Source: Streptomyces roseirectus (GTDB lineage Bacteria; Actinomycetota; Actinomycetes; Streptomycetales; Streptomycetaceae). From it: 64,000 bases of DNA. Positions 51,615 to 60,535 of this stretch are shown piece after piece. A program made the position numbers and the translations under genes. Position 1 is the first letter of the stretch. Each line of letters starts with the position of its first letter. The stretch covers positions 5,264,501-5,328,500 of the forward strand of contig NZ_CP060828.1 of the NCBI RefSeq assembly GCF_014489635.1, in the 5' to 3' direction. A model generated the notes under the pieces. That model worked only from the letters and a program-made list of their open reading frames with translations. It made no database searches and was not told where the DNA came from.

Positions 51615-52979
51615 TCAGCGGATGTCGTCCAGCTTGAGGTCGGGTCCGACGACGAGTTCGACCGTCCCCGCGCTCACCTCAGCCGACGCCGTCGGCGTCA
51701 CCTTCCCGCCGAGCCGCGTCGCGAGGGCGCGCGCGCCGGTGTCGTCCACACCCTGGGGATAACGGACCGACGTCGTCGAGACGTTGGAGGACGCGTTGCC
51801 GGTGGCGACGACGGTGAAGCCGTTCTCCCTCAGCTTCGCCGCGACGTCGGCGGCCCGACCGGAGACCCCGGTGCCGTTGAGGACCCGGACGCGCACGGAC
51901 GACGCGTACACGAGGTTCTTCGTCTTCGCCTCCAGCGCGCCCTTGCTCGTCTCCTGGTCCTTGGCGAGCGCGGTGAACAGGTCGGCGGCCTGCGGGTACT
52001 GCCAGGCGACGTTGGCCCGGTCGGTCGGAACGTCCGCCTCACGCGGGTAGTTGGGGACCGTGAGGAAGGCGAGCCGGTCGCTCGGGATGTCCTGGAGCTG
52101 GGAGGCGAGCGAGTACAGCGGCTTGATGCCGGCCATGTCCGGGTCCGTGGTCAGTGACTTCGTCGCCGAGTTGAGGAAGCCGTACATCGCGTCGGGGCTG
52201 CCCAGCTTGGACTTGGCCTTCTTCGCGAGGGCGTCCATGAACTCCTGCTGACGGCCGATGCGTCCGATGTCGGAGTTGTTGCCGATGCCGTAGCGCGCGC
52301 GGACGTAGCCGAGGGACGTCTCGCCGTTGATCGTCTGGCAGCCGGCCGGAAGGTTCAACTTGGCCTTGGGGGAGCGGATCGGCTCCTTCGGGCAGACCTC
52401 TATGCCGTCCAGCGCGTCGACCATGCCCTTGAAGCCGGAGAAGTCGACGGACATGAAGTGGTCGATGCGCAGGCCGGTGTTCTCCTCGACGGTCTTTATC
52501 GAGCAGGCCGCCGCGCCCGCGACCTCACCGCTCGTCCCGCCCAGCGCGAACGCCTCGTTGATCTTGAAGTGGTGTTCCTTCGACTTCGTCCCGTCTCCCT
52601 TGTCGCAGGCGGGAATTCGCACCCACGAGTCGCGCGGGAACGACACGACGGCCGCCCACTTGCGGTCGGCCGGGATGTGCAGGACGAGCAGCGTGTCCGA
52701 CTGCATCGTCGTCAGGTCCTTGCCGTACCCGGCGTTGGCGCCGTCGCGGCTGTCCGAACCGACGATCATGATGTTCTTCGAGCCCGGACTCAGGTTCTCC
52801 GGCCGGTCGCCGCCGAGTTTGTCGTCGACGTCGGCGGAGGTGATGTTCCCGTTCAACTGCTGGTAGATCCAGGTGCCGGCCCCGGCGACCCCGAGCACGC
52901 CGACGCACAGGACACCGGCGCTCCACGCCAGCACCCGTCCCCGCCGCGTCAGGCGGACATCCGCCCTGCGCTTCCCCAC
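51615..52979 (-). CDS. LytR-CpsA-Psr (LCP) family glycopolymer transferase
   Basis: LCP proteins attach teichoic acids, arabinogalactan or other polymers to peptidoglycan. The GTG at 52979 has GGAGG at a good distance and gives 454 residues; an upstream in-frame ATG has none. A basic tail and one membrane helix (VLAWSAGVLCVGVLGVAGAG) are followed by the LCP domain (about 60-290: NIMIVGSDSRDG, QSDTLLVLHIPADRKWAAVVSFPRDSWV, YVRARYGIGNNSDIGRIGRQQEFMDAL), with the Arg/Asp residues that hold the pyrophosphate. A C-terminal LytR_C domain (about 360-450: VRVRVLNGTGVSGRAADVA) completes it. Confidence 0.92.
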   Translation of the reverse strand: MGKRRADVRLTRRGRVLAWSAGVLCVGVLGVAGAGTWIYQQLNGNITSADVDDKLGGDRPENLSPGSKNIMIVGSDSRDGANAGYGKDLTTMQSDTLLVLHIPADRKWAAVVSFPRDSWVRIPACDKGDGTKSKEHHFKINEAFALGGTSGEVAGAAACSIKTVEENTGLRIDHFMSVDFSGFKGMVDALDGIEVCPKEPIRSPKAKLNLPAGCQTINGETSLGYVRARYGIGNNSDIGRIGRQQEFMDALAKKAKSKLGSPDAMYGFLNSATKSLTTDPDMAGIKPLYSLASQLQDIPSDRLAFLTVPNYPREADVPTDRANVAWQYPQAADLFTALAKDQETSKGALEAKTKNLVYASSVRVRVLNGTGVSGRAADVAAKLRENGFTVVATGNASSNVSTTSVRYPQGVDDTGARALATRLGGKVTPTASAEVSAGTVELVVGPDLKLDDIR

Positions 52980-53190
52980 GCCGTTCCTCCGCTCCCCCAG
53001 GCTCGTATCAGGGCCCCGCCTCCACCCGGCACGGACGCCCCACAGACAACAGACGACCCGGACAACAGGTTTCGTTGCCCTGGGAATGACCAATTCTTTT
53101 CCAGTACGACTGAAACCGCCCATCCCGTTCATCTCACCAACCTCTTACGATGATCGACTGTCACACCACAGTCGTCACCAGGGGGATCAG

Positions 53191-54480
53191 ATGAACTCCA
53201 TTCCTGTCGGCCGTCTCAGACGGTACGGCGTCAGCGGCGCGGCCGTCGCGTCGCTCGCGCTCGGCGCGCTCACCGCCCTCCCGGCACACGCCGAGGAGCA
53301 GACCGACCAGCTCTGGATCAACGCGCCGAGCGACCGCCCGGTGACGGTCGCGCCGTCCGGCGGCGAGGCGCTGGCCCAGTCCATTCCGGTCGGGCTCTAC
53401 CACGACAACGACAACTTCACCGTCACCGACGGCAAGTTGACCGTCGACGCCTCCGGACTCGCCGGTGTCGCCGAGGTGTTGTGGCCCGCCAACTGCGTCC
53501 CGACCGGTGCGACGGCCGTCTGCGACGCCGGTGACGTGCCGATCCTGCGCGCCGGATTCGTCCCCCAAGTCACGCTTCAGGTACGGGCGTTGACGGGTGC
53601 TGCGGCCGGGGCGTCCGGCCGGATCACGTACGCCGCCGAGGCGACCGGCGGGCCCGACGGCAAGCTCGTCGCACCGCTGGACTCCTTCGAGACGAACGTC
53701 ACCGTCGGCACCGGGCCCGACCTGGCCGTGGCGACTCCGGCCGAACTCGACGGAGTCCAGCCGGGCACCGTCGTCGACGCGCCGTTCACCGTCACCAACA
53801 ACGGCGACCAGGCCGCGAACGGGTTCGGCGTCCAGATGTGGGTGTCGTACGGGCTCGACCTCGCGACGGCGTACCCGCAGTGCACGTCCGAGAACATCGA
53901 CGACTTCCTCGTCCACTACACGTGCGCGTTCGACACGGTCGTCCAGCCGGGGCAGACGGTCGCGCTGCCGGCGCCGCTGAAGGTGGCCGTCACGCCGCAC
54001 GCGCTCAGCGAGCGGGTCGACTTCTCCGTCGAACCGGCCGCCGGGCAGAGCGAGTTGCAGCCCGCCGACAACGGGACGATGTGGCGGGTCGACGCGGCCA
54101 ACACGGCGGACTTCGCGGTGTCCGGCAGCTACGCGGGCGGGGCGGCCGGTGAGACCGTCGACCTCACGGCCCGCCTCACCGACAACGGGCCGGCCTGGGT
54201 CGCCAACATCTCCTCCGGGGACCCGGTCGCCATCCTCGACGTCACGCTGCCCGCCGGGACGAGCGCGGTGAGCGTGCCCGAGCGGTGCGAGCCCCGAGGC
54301 GCCGGGTACGCCTGCGAGTTGGGGGTCACCATCAAGCCGGGGCAGACCGCCGAGTTCCCCTTCAAGGTCCGCGTCGACAGTGTCGTCCCGGACGCGAAGG
54401 GGAAGGTGACGGCCCGGCCGCCGTTCGGGGCGGGGTTCTCGTTCGACCCTGACACCTCGAACAACTCGGCATCGTTCTAA
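53191..54480 (+). CDS. Secreted beta-sandwich (DUF11-like) protein
   Basis: This 429-residue protein has a signal peptide (about 1-34, ending AHA) and a series of Ig/DUF11-like domains. Motifs such as DLAVATPAELDGVQPGTVVDAPFTVTNNGDQAANGF and DLTARLTDNGPAW mark the repeats. Eight Cys lie in pairs (NCVPTGATAVCDAGD, QCTSENIDDFLVHYTCAFD), probably forming disulfides. No catalytic motif, sorting signal or membrane helix was seen, so it may be a secreted wall-binding or scaffold protein. ATG 53191 follows GGGGGA. Confidence 0.8.
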   Translation: MNSIPVGRLRRYGVSGAAVASLALGALTALPAHAEEQTDQLWINAPSDRPVTVAPSGGEALAQSIPVGLYHDNDNFTVTDGKLTVDASGLAGVAEVLWPANCVPTGATAVCDAGDVPILRAGFVPQVTLQVRALTGAAAGASGRITYAAEATGGPDGKLVAPLDSFETNVTVGTGPDLAVATPAELDGVQPGTVVDAPFTVTNNGDQAANGFGVQMWVSYGLDLATAYPQCTSENIDDFLVHYTCAFDTVVQPGQTVALPAPLKVAVTPHALSERVDFSVEPAAGQSELQPADNGTMWRVDAANTADFAVSGSYAGGAAGETVDLTARLTDNGPAWVANISSGDPVAILDVTLPAGTSAVSVPERCEPRGAGYACELGVTIKPGQTAEFPFKVRVDSVVPDAKGKVTARPPFGAGFSFDPDTSNNSASF

Positions 54481-54486
54481 GCACAG

Positions 54487-54547
54487 TTGGGGCGCCCCCC
54501 CTCATAGCGGAGGGCGCCCCGCGAAACGTGTCCGCGAGGCGCCCCAA
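54487..54547. terminator. Compound bidirectional terminator
   Basis: Outer arms TTGGGGCGCC and GGCGCCCCAA enclose a second hairpin (54489-54520, arms GGGGCGCC and GGCGCCCC). It lies between convergent genes. Confidence 0.75.
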
Positions 54548-54558
54548 GTGCGTGCCGG

Positions 54559-56220
54559 TTACGGCGCGTTGATCAGGTCGTACGGCGGGACGCTCACCGT
54601 GCGGGCGCCCGGCTTGCCGCCGAGGGTGACCTTGCGGAGGGAGACGTTGTTCTTGAGGTCCGTCTCCTGGAGGCGGTTGGACGGGTTGGCCTTGACCTCG
54701 ATGTAGTACGTGCCGTTGGGCAGGTCCGTGATCTCGAAGGACTGGCCCGGCCGGTACTGGGTGTACGTGTCACCGGAGCCGACGTCCAGCACCTCGCGCA
54801 CCGAGATCGAGTTCTGCTGTCCACAGGCCGTGGACAAGTCCGTGTTGTACGGGTGCCAGTTGGCGTTCTTCACCGTGTAGTCGATGGCGTCCGTGTTGGC
54901 GAGGCAGAACGCCTCCTTGCCGCTGCGGACCTCCTTCGTGCGGTCCTCGCTCAGCAGCCGGTAGCTCGCGAAGTCCGTGAAGTGCCAGTGCTCGTGGCCG
55001 ATGCGCGGGTCCCACTCCATCGTGCCGGCCGGCGCGTACCCGACCTGCTTGCCGTTCGCGTCGTAGAAGTACTGGTAGGAATCCATGAGTTCGGCGCCGG
55101 GCTTGCGGAAGCCGTCGACGACGAGGGGGGCGGGGCCGGCGTTCCAGACGTTCGCGCTGAACGCGAGGTAGTCCTTGCCGGGGATGTCGCCGTCCTCGCC
55201 GTCCGTGATCTGGATGTCCCACGCCGGGAGTGAACGCAGGTCCGGCTTGGGGGTGTTGGCGGGGGCGCCCGCCTTGCCGGTCGGCTTGCTCGCGTTGGCG
55301 CGCAGCGCCGGGGCGATGCGGGAGCCGTCCGTGTGGCCCTTGCCGTCGCCCAAGTGGTGGGCCTGGCCCCGGGATTCGAGGGCGTGCGAGAGGGCCGGCG
55401 GGGTCGGGGCGTCGGCGCCCCGGGTGCCGTAGTGGTGGGCGGAGTGCTCCGTCGTGCCGGTCGCGGTGTGGCCGCTGTGCTGGGAGCGCAGGCCCTGGCC
55501 GCTGTCGTCCTTGATCTCGCGGACCGTCACCTTCACGGTCTGCTGGTCGTTCGGGATGGCGAACATGTCCCGGTACTTCTTCGCGATCGACACCTGCGCG
55601 GTGTACTCGCCGGCCGGGAGGTCGACCTGCTTGTCGTAGTCGACGGCGGTCGTGTTCGCCGCCCAGCCCTTCTCCACGCCCCAAATGGAGCCCAGGGTCC
55701 AGGGGTTGGTGGGGCAGCTCTGCGGGTAGTGCGAGGTCGCCGGGGCGTCCGGGCGGAGCCGGCCCGAGGCGTTGTTCGGGCAGAACGTGCCGTTGCTCTT
55801 CGTGACCTCCTTGCCGGTGGCGTCCTTCACGGACACCTCGACGAAGCCGGGCAGGCCCTTGAAGTCCTTTACCAGGCCCGCCGGGAGGGTCTTCGTCGTC
55901 ACCTTCTTGCCGTCCCGCAGCACCTGCTGCGCGACGACCGGGTCCTTGTACGACTTGCGGGTCACCTTGAACTCGAAGGGGGCGTTGTCGACGGTGAGGT
56001 AGGTGCCGAGGTCGAGGTAGACCCCGGACTCGCCCTCCCACCGGTCGATGACGACCGACTTCGACGCGGCGACGAGCTTCAGCTGCGGCTGGCCCGGTTT
56101 CGCGCTGGGCGCGGCGCCCGCGCCGGGGGCTGCCGCCGCCACCGCGGCCACCACGGTGAGTGCGGCCCCCGCCGCCAATGCCGCGCGCCTGTACTTCTTG
56201 CGATCTTGCTGACTGGTCAT
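54559..56220 (-). CDS. Secreted lysyl oxidase family protein
   Basis: This 553-residue copper amine oxidase-type protein oxidises lysine side chains to aldehydes in its family. A signal peptide (about 1-38, ending AGA) precedes an N-terminal region of about 290 residues (VVIDRWEGESGVYLDLGTYL, then a His-rich linker ATGTTEHSAHHYG). The lysyl oxidase domain (about 330-553) has the copper-binding triad in RIGHEHWHF (residues about 408-414), with SYQYFYDANG, NANWHPYNTDLSTACGQQNSI and YYIEVKANPSNRLQETDLKNN. The N-terminal extension may hold the protein at the wall. A single-gene unit. Confidence 0.92.
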   Translation of the reverse strand: MTSQQDRKKYRRAALAAGAALTVVAAVAAAAPGAGAAPSAKPGQPQLKLVAASKSVVIDRWEGESGVYLDLGTYLTVDNAPFEFKVTRKSYKDPVVAQQVLRDGKKVTTKTLPAGLVKDFKGLPGFVEVSVKDATGKEVTKSNGTFCPNNASGRLRPDAPATSHYPQSCPTNPWTLGSIWGVEKGWAANTTAVDYDKQVDLPAGEYTAQVSIAKKYRDMFAIPNDQQTVKVTVREIKDDSGQGLRSQHSGHTATGTTEHSAHHYGTRGADAPTPPALSHALESRGQAHHLGDGKGHTDGSRIAPALRANASKPTGKAGAPANTPKPDLRSLPAWDIQITDGEDGDIPGKDYLAFSANVWNAGPAPLVVDGFRKPGAELMDSYQYFYDANGKQVGYAPAGTMEWDPRIGHEHWHFTDFASYRLLSEDRTKEVRSGKEAFCLANTDAIDYTVKNANWHPYNTDLSTACGQQNSISVREVLDVGSGDTYTQYRPGQSFEITDLPNGTYYIEVKANPSNRLQETDLKNNVSLRKVTLGGKPGARTVSVPPYDLINAP

Positions 56221-56526
56221 CGGTTCCTCGTCTGTTCCTAGCCTGCGGATGCCTGGTCATGGCACCCGGACCGAACAGCCCCAGCTCGACCCCCACCCCA
56301 CCTGCCAACGCGACGCGTCCCCACGCGCCCCTGAGATCGGGCCCGACCTGTGAGCACCCTGTGAGACAGGGATTCCTCGACGCCGGTTGCCTCGCCCCCC
56401 AAGAAGACCGAAAACTCAACCTACCGATCACCAAGGGGTGTTGTCCGAACGGCCAAAGATCAACTGGTCCCACAGCTTGATCACAGCTAGCGTCGCTCCA
56501 CCGCCCCCGAGCCCGAACGGAGTCCC
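56221..56526. other. Divergent intergenic region
   Basis: This 306-nt gap must hold the promoter of the lysyl oxidase gene (minus) and of the small membrane protein (plus). No other gene, repeat or RNA structure was recognised. Confidence 0.4.
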
Positions 56527-56706
56527 ATGCTCCCCTTCTGGCTCACCCTCCTCCTCGTCATAGCCCTCGGGTACACCCTCGACGAGTACTGCGGCCTCAC
56601 CTGGTGGCAACGTGCCCTGACCGTCTGCGCCGTCATCTTCACCCTGGAGGCCGTGAACCAGGGGGTACGCAGATGGGGACGCCGGAGAGCGACGCAACGA
56701 GGTTGA
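56527..56706 (+). CDS. 59-residue membrane protein
   Basis: The ATG at 56527 follows CGGAG and gives two hydrophobic helices (MLPFWLTLLLVIALGYTL and WWQRALTVCAVIFTLEAV) and a basic tail RRWGRRRATQRG. Such small, two-helix proteins are common in Streptomyces and mostly unstudied. The downstream DNA is low complexity. Function unknown. Confidence 0.6.
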   Translation: MLPFWLTLLLVIALGYTLDEYCGLTWWQRALTVCAVIFTLEAVNQGVRRWGRRRATQRG

Positions 56707-57345
56707 CGCCGGGGGCCGTGGCCAGGGCCAGGGTTGGGATTGGGGCGGGGGCCGGACGAGGGCAGGGGCGCGGGGGCCGGAGTGTGGGCTGGGCCGCGGG
56801 GTCGGCGTGGCGCGGGTGCCGGAGCGGGGCAGGCGCGGGGCCGGAGCGAGGGTGGGCGCGGGAGGCCGGAGTGTGGGCTGGGCCGCAGGGTTGGCGCGGC
56901 GAGGGAGTCGGACGCAGCCGGGTGCCGGACGCCGAGCTTTTCGGAGGGGTGCCCCCGGGCCGGTTCACGTACACGCCCACCCCACCCGTCCTGCTGCCCT
57001 CCCCACTCCACGCCCGGTTCGCTGCAACCACTCCGCATCCCGGCAGTAGTTGGGCCTCCCGTACTGCTGCCGCACCCGCCCACGCTCGCCCCGCCGGGCC
57101 CATTCGGCATCCAGCCCACTGCGCTCGCCCCACGCCCAGCCCGCCGCGCCCGCCCCCGCAGCTGGACCGCTGCACCAGTCCCGGTCCGCCGCACCTACTC
57201 CGCATCCACCCCGCCGCACCCGCACGACGTCCGGCGGCGGCTTGGCCTCCCACGTCGCCGCGCCCGCTCCGCGTCCGGCTCGCCGTGTCCGCCCCGCATC
57301 CGGCCGGTCTCGCCCGCACGACGTCCGGCGGCAGTTGGGTCCCTT

Positions 57346-57368
57346 GGGTGGCGTCCCGCCCAGTGGTG
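57346..57368 (+). repeat. 23-bp inverted repeat, left arm
   Basis: GGGTGGCGTCCCGCCCAGTGGTG matches the reverse complement of 57512-57534 at 22 of 23 positions. A weaker third copy occurs near 57632-57652. Confidence 0.75.
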
Positions 57369-57511
57369 TATCCGCTCGACTGTCGCGGCTTCGCAGGTCG
57401 CGGCCGAGTTCCGCCCGTCGGTCCAGGGCCGGGCGGCCCCCGCTGCGCCGACCGGCTCACGCGGCGGCGCGGGCTTCGGCTGAGCCGGCGAGCGCGGTCC
57501 GGAGCGCTCCA

Positions 57512-57534
57512 CACCACTCGGCGGGACGCCACCC
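57512..57534 (-). repeat. 23-bp inverted repeat, right arm
   Basis: This is the partner of 57346-57368; the arms are 143 nt apart. Confidence 0.75.
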
Positions 57535-57940
57535 GCCGGCATGCCCGCTCGGCCACGGCGTGGACTGCTCACCGGCGCCAGCGCCGGCACCGGACCAGCG
57601 GGCCGACCTGCCGAGTCGCCGGCTCCGCGCCGGTACACCACCCGACGGGACGTGACCGCCCCTTGCGCCGCCGCGTCCGCCCCGCATCTGGCGCGCCGCG
57701 CCTGCCCCACGCCCAGTTCGCCGCAGCCACTCCGCTCCCGGCGCGCCGCGCCCGCCCCGCGCCCCGCTCTCCCGCCGCATCGGCCTCGCCCCGCCGCGCC
57801 CGCTCCGCTCCCGGCCGGCCACGTCCGCCCCGCTTCTCCCGCCGCACCCACCCCCACCCGACCGCGCCGGGCACGGATTGTCGGGTTCGGCACAGTGGGC
57901 TGCTCCTAGCGTGGTGGTCGAAAGGGAAGGGAGAGCCGGG

Positions 57941-58810
57941 ATGCTGGAGAGGCTGAACGAGGCTCTGGAGCGGGTTGAGGAACAACTCGGGGAGCCGGTT
58001 GATGTGGGTGAGCTGGCGCGGGTCGCCGTGACGTCCGAGTACCACTTCCGCCGGCTGTTCTCGGCGCTCGCGGGGATGCCGTTGTCGGAGTACGTCCGCC
58101 GGAGGCGGCTGACAGTGGCCGGCGCTGAAGTCCTCGCGGGGGAGCGGACGTTGCTGGATGTCGCGACGCGTTACGGGTACGGCTCGACGGAGGCGTTCAC
58201 GAGGGCGTTCCGCGCCATGCACGGCGTGGGCCCCGGTGAGGCACGCCGGACCGGCGCGACGCTCAGCTCGCAGCCCCGGCTCTCCTTCCGCCTCGTCATC
58301 GAAGGGAGCACCACCATGCGATACCGGATCGTGGACCGGCCGGAGTTCCGCGTCGTCGGAAAGAAGGCCCGCGTCCCGCTCGTCCACGCGGGCCCCAACC
58401 AGGCGATCGCCGAGTTCGTGCGCGGCCTCGGCCCCGAAACCCTGGCCCGGATCAAGGAGTTGTCCGACCAGGACCCGCCGGGCATCGTCCAGGTCAGCGC
58501 GGACCTCGACCCCAGCCGGGCGGAGGGCACCGAACTCGACTACTACCACGCGACGTTGACGTCCAAAGAACCCCCCGCCGACCTGGACGTCCTCGAAGTC
58601 CCCGCCGGCACCTGGGCCGTGTTCGAGAACTCCGGCCCCTTCCCCCTCGCCCTCCAGTACCTCTGGCGCGACATCTTCACCCAGTGGTTCCCGTCCAACC
58701 CCTACGAGTCCCGCCCCGGCCCCGAGATCCTTCAGGTCACCCTGAACACCGACGCCACCGAAGCGGACGCGTCCCTGTGGATCCCGGTGACCAGGACGGC
58801 GACGCCGTGA
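57941..58810 (+). CDS. AraC-family regulator with GyrI-like effector domain
   Basis: This 289-residue regulator has an N-terminal AraC DNA-binding domain (residues about 1-105: VDVGELARVAVTSEYHFRRLFSALAG, LLDVATRYGYGSTEAFTRAFRAMHGVGPGEAR) and a C-terminal GyrI/Rob-like ligand-binding domain (about 120-289: YRIVDRPEFRVVGKKARVPL, LDVLEVPAGTWAVFENSGPFPLAL). This order occurs in multidrug-sensing activators. GGGAAGGGAG precedes the ATG at 57941. The nearest candidates for control are the genes downstream. Confidence 0.9.
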   Translation: MLERLNEALERVEEQLGEPVDVGELARVAVTSEYHFRRLFSALAGMPLSEYVRRRRLTVAGAEVLAGERTLLDVATRYGYGSTEAFTRAFRAMHGVGPGEARRTGATLSSQPRLSFRLVIEGSTTMRYRIVDRPEFRVVGKKARVPLVHAGPNQAIAEFVRGLGPETLARIKELSDQDPPGIVQVSADLDPSRAEGTELDYYHATLTSKEPPADLDVLEVPAGTWAVFENSGPFPLALQYLWRDIFTQWFPSNPYESRPGPEILQVTLNTDATEADASLWIPVTRTATP

Positions 58811-58838
58811 CACACAACGCGCGTTCACCGCACCCGAG

Positions 58839-59228
58839 TTGACGCGTATACGCTCGACTCTCCGTAACCGGGCCGGCGCCGTCCACCTGGCCCGTATCCT
58901 CCTGCCGGCCTGGACCGCGCTCGTGCCGGCCGCCACGATCACGCCCTCACAACCGCCCGGCACCTCCGGCTACAACGTCTTCTGGGTGCCGGGCCAGGGT
59001 CTGTGGGACGACTGGGACGGTGGCGTCTCCGCCACCGAGCGCGCCATGATCCTGCGCCTGCAACTCGCCGACGCGGCGATGTTCATCCCCCTGGGCACCC
59101 TCCTGACGTTCACCCGCCCCACCCTCACCCCGGCCCGCACCACGCTCGCGATGTCGACCGGCCCCAGTGGCCGCCACAGGCTCGCGGACACCGGCGGACG
59201 ACCGCACCGGGCGAAGATGAACCCGTGA
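58839..59228 (+). CDS. Possible VanZ-like or degenerate protein
   Basis: A TTG-start frame of 129 residues contains LLPAWTALVPAATITPSQPPG, RAMILRLQLADAAMFIPLGTLLTF and TRPTLTPARTTLAMSTG. The FIPLGTLL element recalls VanZ-type membrane proteins, but only fragments of membrane helices remain and the end is basic. The frame overlaps the next gene by 4 nt (GTGA), which supports it as a real or once-real gene. A truncated VanZ-like gene is the best guess. Confidence 0.35.
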   Translation: MTRIRSTLRNRAGAVHLARILLPAWTALVPAATITPSQPPGTSGYNVFWVPGQGLWDDWDGGVSATERAMILRLQLADAAMFIPLGTLLTFTRPTLTPARTTLAMSTGPSGRHRLADTGGRPHRAKMNP

Positions 59229-60187
59229 ACGTAGATCGCGGGGACTACCCCGCAGGTATTACCCCCTGGGACGACGCACCCTGGCGTGCCGAAGCGCTCG
59301 CGTGGGTCCGGCAGCAGACGGGCGGCGTCGACGAGTCGGACGTCAGGATCCGCCTGCGCCCCTGGTCCGTGCTGGCGCGTTTCGGGGACGTGTGGTTCAA
59401 GGCGAACCCCGGAGGCAGCCGTTTCGAGGCGGCGTTGGGGGAGGGGCTGGCGAAGTGGGTGCCGGGCCGGGTGCTGGAGCCGATCGCGGTGTGCCCGGAC
59501 CGGGGTTGGGGGCTGTGGCCGGACGGCGGTGAGGTGATGACCGGCGCGGACCTGTCTGCGTGGGCGGAGATGCTGCGCCGATACGCGGAACTGCAACGGG
59601 AGTTGACCCCGCACGTCACCGAGATCGAGGCACTGGGCGTACCGTCCGCCCGCCCCCGGGACATCCCGGCCACCTTCGACCGCCTGGTCGAGGAGAACCC
59701 CACCCTGGATCGCACCACGAGAGCCGAACTACGCGCGAGACGCAGCCAGTTGACGGACTGGTGCGACGAACTCGCCACCTCCGGCATCCCCCTCTCCCTG
59801 GACCACTCCGACCTCCAGCCCGCCCAGGTCCTCGCCCGCCCCCCGTACCGCCGCTTCACCTTCTTCGACTGGGGCGACGCCACCCTCGCCCACCCCTTCA
59901 CCAGCCTCCTCGTCCCCACGAGGGTCGCCACCCGGCACCACGGCCCCGAAGCGGCCCCCCGCCTCCGCGCCGCCTACCTGCAACCCTGGATCGCGGACGG
60001 CCACCCCACCCCCCACCTCCACAGAACAGCCGCCCTGGCCTGCCGGGTAGGAGCCGTCGGAAGAGCCGCCGCCTGGACCCACGTCTTCCCCACCGAACAG
60101 GGCATCCCGCAGGAGAACTTGAGGGCATCCGCGGCATGGCTGCACGAACTGTTCACCGAGGACCCGGAGCGGTCGCCACGGGGATGA
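59225..60187 (+). CDS. Aminoglycoside phosphotransferase-fold kinase
   Basis: This 320-residue protein has the APH/choline-kinase fold: RPWSVLARFGDVWFKANPGGSRFEA (nucleotide lobe with Lys), a catalytic loop LSLDHSDLQPAQVL (the usual HxDxxxxN with Gln in the last position), and the metal motif FFDWGDATLAHPF. The C-terminal helices are Arg-rich. The GTG start is coupled (GTGA) to the preceding frame. It may phosphorylate a small molecule such as an antibiotic or sugar; no substrate is evident. The Asn-to-Gln change in the catalytic loop may affect activity. Confidence 0.82.
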   Translation: MNVDRGDYPAGITPWDDAPWRAEALAWVRQQTGGVDESDVRIRLRPWSVLARFGDVWFKANPGGSRFEAALGEGLAKWVPGRVLEPIAVCPDRGWGLWPDGGEVMTGADLSAWAEMLRRYAELQRELTPHVTEIEALGVPSARPRDIPATFDRLVEENPTLDRTTRAELRARRSQLTDWCDELATSGIPLSLDHSDLQPAQVLARPPYRRFTFFDWGDATLAHPFTSLLVPTRVATRHHGPEAAPRLRAAYLQPWIADGHPTPHLHRTAALACRVGAVGRAAAWTHVFPTEQGIPQENLRASAAWLHELFTEDPERSPRG

Positions 60188-60250
60188 CGACGCCGTCGGT
60201 GTTTCGTCACCCGAACGCCCCGCTCCCCGCGCCCGGACGGCGCGCCCACC

Positions 60251-60391
60251 GAGACCGAGGCGAAGAACACCACCTGCGCCTGCCCGGACGCCGGGTCCCC
60301 GGCGGCCGACGACGCCGGCCTCCCCCTGCGCCAGGGCGAACCCATCGCGCCGGCCGACGAGCACGGCTCCGGAAGGACCACCCGGGCCCGC
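60251..60391 (+). pseudogene. Remnant of an ABC transporter ATPase
   Basis: Between the kinase gene and the NmrA-like gene is a 348-nt gap. One frame of 47 codons in it reads NTTCACPDAGSPAADDAGL then PLRQGEPIAPADEHGSGRTTRAR. This follows the pattern of an ABC ATPase N-terminus (a YPG-ALDDVSL-LRxGE-ALVGENGSGKTTLAR type sequence), with the Walker A Lys changed to Arg. The match stops after the Walker A region and cannot encode a working ATPase. It is probably a decayed fragment. The rest of the gap holds nothing recognisable. Confidence 0.35.
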
Positions 60392-60535
60392 GGCCGACAT
60401 CCACCTCGGCCGGCCCCACGGTGACGACGACATCTCGCTGCCCCGGGCCGCGGGCGCGGTCCGGCCCGTCGCCCCGGCACCCGCGCCCCCGTGCCGCCCC
60501 CTCCGCCCCCCCGGCTGATGCCCCCGCCCCGTCGC

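Larger units (their letters stand above)
56707..57940. other. Low-complexity region without a believable gene
   Basis: This 1.2-kb stretch is G-rich on the plus strand to about 56935 and C-rich from about 56960 to 57880. All frames read as Arg/Pro/Ala repeats on both strands. It contains recurring blocks such as CGCACGACGTCCGGCGGC (twice, near 57218 and 57315), CCGGCGGGACG types, and a 23-bp inverted repeat. No gene is called in it. A TAGCGT box at 57907 may be the promoter of the AraC gene that follows. Confidence 0.6.

Noticed and set aside
56707..57900. Several open frames of 200-450 codons across the second low-complexity region.
   Set aside because: All are Arg/Pro/Ala low complexity on both strands, with no domain, start signal or consistent codon pattern.
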